Part shown: positions 6,789 to 8,102 of the stretch, piece by piece
Layout of the letters: every line of letters begins with the position of its first letter
How positions within the stretch are numbered: the first letter of the stretch is position 1
From: Dethiosulfatibacter sp.
Lineage (GTDB): Bacteria > Bacillota > Clostridia > Tissierellales > Dethiosulfatibacteraceae
Length of the DNA stretch: 8,102 nt
Direction of reading: 5' to 3'
Assembly: GCA_030591825.1 (NCBI GenBank)
Contig: JAUVAG010000033.1
Coordinates: 1-8,102 of the forward strand
Program-made: the position numbers and the translations under genes
The notes under the pieces: generated by a model
Databases searched by the model: none
Told to the model about the DNA's origin: nothing
The model's input: the letters and a program-made list of their open reading frames with translations, nothing else

Positions 6789-6792
6789 CCAC

Positions 6793-8102
6793 ATGTCTAC
6801 TGGATTTGAAGAGAAGGATTATTCTAAGAAGCTTGATATTAAAATATGGAAGAAGATGGCCATGTATTTATTAATATACAATAAGCTTACGGGTCTCTTG
6901 TTTTTCTTCATGGTGAATGTTGCCCTTGCTGATTCCATTTTTCCACAGATGACGAGAACCATCATAGATGATTATATAGTTCCCGGCAACTTTGAGGGCA
7001 TAGGAAACTTCATTTTCAAGTTTGCACTATTGATGGTGTGGCAGGCCATCAATATTTTCATATTCATAGCAATTGCAGGAAAAATCGAGATGAATCTTAC
7101 CTACGATATAAGGGAGGAAGCCTTTGAAAAGCTTCAGCTCTTGTCATTTTCATACTATGACAAGACTCCTGCAGGATGGATAATGGCAAGGATGACCTCT
7201 GATGTGAGGAGGCTTGGTGAAATCATCTCCTGGGGAATAGTGGACATAGTATGGGGAATGTCATTTATGATAATAATTGCAGCCTTCATGTTTGTATTCC
7301 ATTGGAAGCTTGCTCTTATAACTATGTCTGTTATCCCAGTAATGGCAGTGTTCAGCATATATTTTCAGAAAAAGATACTGGGCTCTTACAGGATAGTAAG
7401 AAAGATAAATTCAAAGATTACAGGGTCCTTCAGCGAAGGTATTTCAGGTGCCGTCACTACGAAGGTACTGGTTGGAGAGGAAAAGAACCTTGAAGAGTTC
7501 AAGTCCCTTACTGGTGAGATGAGATCTTCGTCAATAAAGGCTGCAATATTTTCAGCAGTCTTTTTACCCATAATCCTAACCATTTCAAGCATTTCAATGG
7601 GACTTATAATCTGGAGAGGCGGAATGGGGGTAATGGAGGGAACTCTGACCTACGGAACTCTTGTATTATTTATATCCTATGCAACACAATATTTTGAACC
7701 AATTAGGGAAATTGCCAGGGTTCTTGCAGAATTTCAGCAGGCTCAGGCTTCTGCTGAAAGGGTTATGTCATTAATAGGCGAAAATCCTGATATAAGAGAC
7801 AGTGAAGATATTCTAAAGAAATACGGTACAATACTTGATCCTAGGAAGGAAAACTGGGAGGAACTTCAAGGGGAGATTTCATTTAAGGATGTTTCCTTTC
7901 AATATGTGGAAGGGGAGGAAGTCCTTAAGAATTTTACCTTGAATATAAAAAAGGGTGAAAAGATAGCTCTTGTGGGAGAAACAGGCTCTGGAAAGAGTAC
8001 AATTGTAAATCTCATATGTAGATTCTATGAGCCTACATCGGGAATAATTAAAATAGACGGAGTGAATTACAGGGAAAGGTCCTTATCGTGGCTTCATGAA
8101 AA
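6793..8102 (+). CDS. ABC exporter half-transporter, probable consensus-site partner (BmrD/LmrD/TM288-like), 3' end missing
   Basis: Open reading frame running uninterrupted from ATG 6793 to the window edge: 436 complete codons plus two bases. A charged N-terminal tail (1-23) precedes a six-helix membrane domain with helices near 30-50, 75-96, 143-170, 172-191, 250-274 and 286-304. The cytoplasmic segment around FSYYDKTPAGWIMARMTSD (119-137) is typical of this exporter family. The ATPase domain starts near 360, with A-loop Tyr371 and Walker A GETGSGKST (395-403, K401). An extended charged linker (about 330-356) joins the membrane and ATPase domains. The Q-loop, signature, Walker B and H-loop lie beyond the window, so the consensus catalytic Glu expected here cannot be checked. 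Pairing with the preceding gene is inferred from adjacency, shared architecture and that protein's degenerate site. Confidence 0.92.
   Translation, partial: MSTGFEEKDYSKKLDIKIWKKMAMYLLIYNKLTGLLFFFMVNVALADSIFPQMTRTIIDDYIVPGNFEGIGNFIFKFALLMVWQAINIFIFIAIAGKIEMNLTYDIREEAFEKLQLLSFSYYDKTPAGWIMARMTSDVRRLGEIISWGIVDIVWGMSFMIIIAAFMFVFHWKLALITMSVIPVMAVFSIYFQKKILGSYRIVRKINSKITGSFSEGISGAVTTKVLVGEEKNLEEFKSLTGEMRSSSIKAAIFSAVFLPIILTISSISMGLIIWRGGMGVMEGTLTYGTLVLFISYATQYFEPIREIARVLAEFQQAQASAERVMSLIGENPDIRDSEDILKKYGTILDPRKENWEELQGEISFKDVSFQYVEGEEVLKNFTLNIKKGEKIALVGETGSGKSTIVNLICRFYEPTSGIIKIDGVNYRERSLSWLHE

Noticed and set aside
1..8102. CRISPR arrays, tRNA or rRNA genes, insertion sequences, riboswitches
   Set aside because: I found no regularly spaced repeats, cloverleaf, rRNA-like segments, transposase motifs or recognisable riboswitch cores. 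Almost all bases are explained by six protein genes.

Overview
The window is AT-rich. Its codons favour ATA (Ile), AGG/AGA (Arg) and GAA, and its genes have AGGAGG-type ribosome binding sites. It carries a glgC-glgD pair and a glycogen operon of the kind known from low-GC Firmicutes. I read it as a chromosomal segment of an anaerobic Clostridia-type bacterium; the species cannot be named from sequence alone. All recognised genes lie on the + strand.

Bases 1-4843 are the 3' part of a glycogen operon. It starts with the last 48 codons of glgC (ADP-glucose pyrophosphorylase). Next comes glgD, a catalytically degenerate GlgC paralogue whose ribosome binding site overlaps the glgC stop codon. A 178-base spacer follows, holding an imperfect 24-base direct repeat; the second copy contains a perfect TATAAT. 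Then come glgA (glycogen synthase, GT5) and a cytoplasmic GH13 alpha-glucan hydrolase that overlaps glgA by 26 bases. A clear intrinsic terminator at 4808-4843 closes the unit. GlgC/GlgD would make ADP-glucose, GlgA would polymerise it, and the GH13 enzyme would trim, debranch or remodel the alpha-glucan. No branching enzyme (glgB) or phosphorylase (glgP) lies in the visible part.

Bases 4844-8102 form a separate unit of two consecutive ABC exporter half-transporters, each a six-helix membrane domain followed by an ATPase domain. The first (594 aa) has Asp in place of the catalytic Glu after Walker B. The second (436 residues visible, cut by the window edge) has a canonical Walker A. This matches the heterodimeric multidrug-type exporters (BmrCD, LmrCD, TM287/288), which have one degenerate and one consensus ATP site. 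The substrate cannot be deduced, and I see no functional link to the glycogen genes.

Nothing here amounts to a clearly undescribed system. The points most worth a second look are the repeat-containing glgD-glgA spacer, the GH13 enzyme translationally coupled to glycogen synthase, and the asymmetric ATP site of the exporter.
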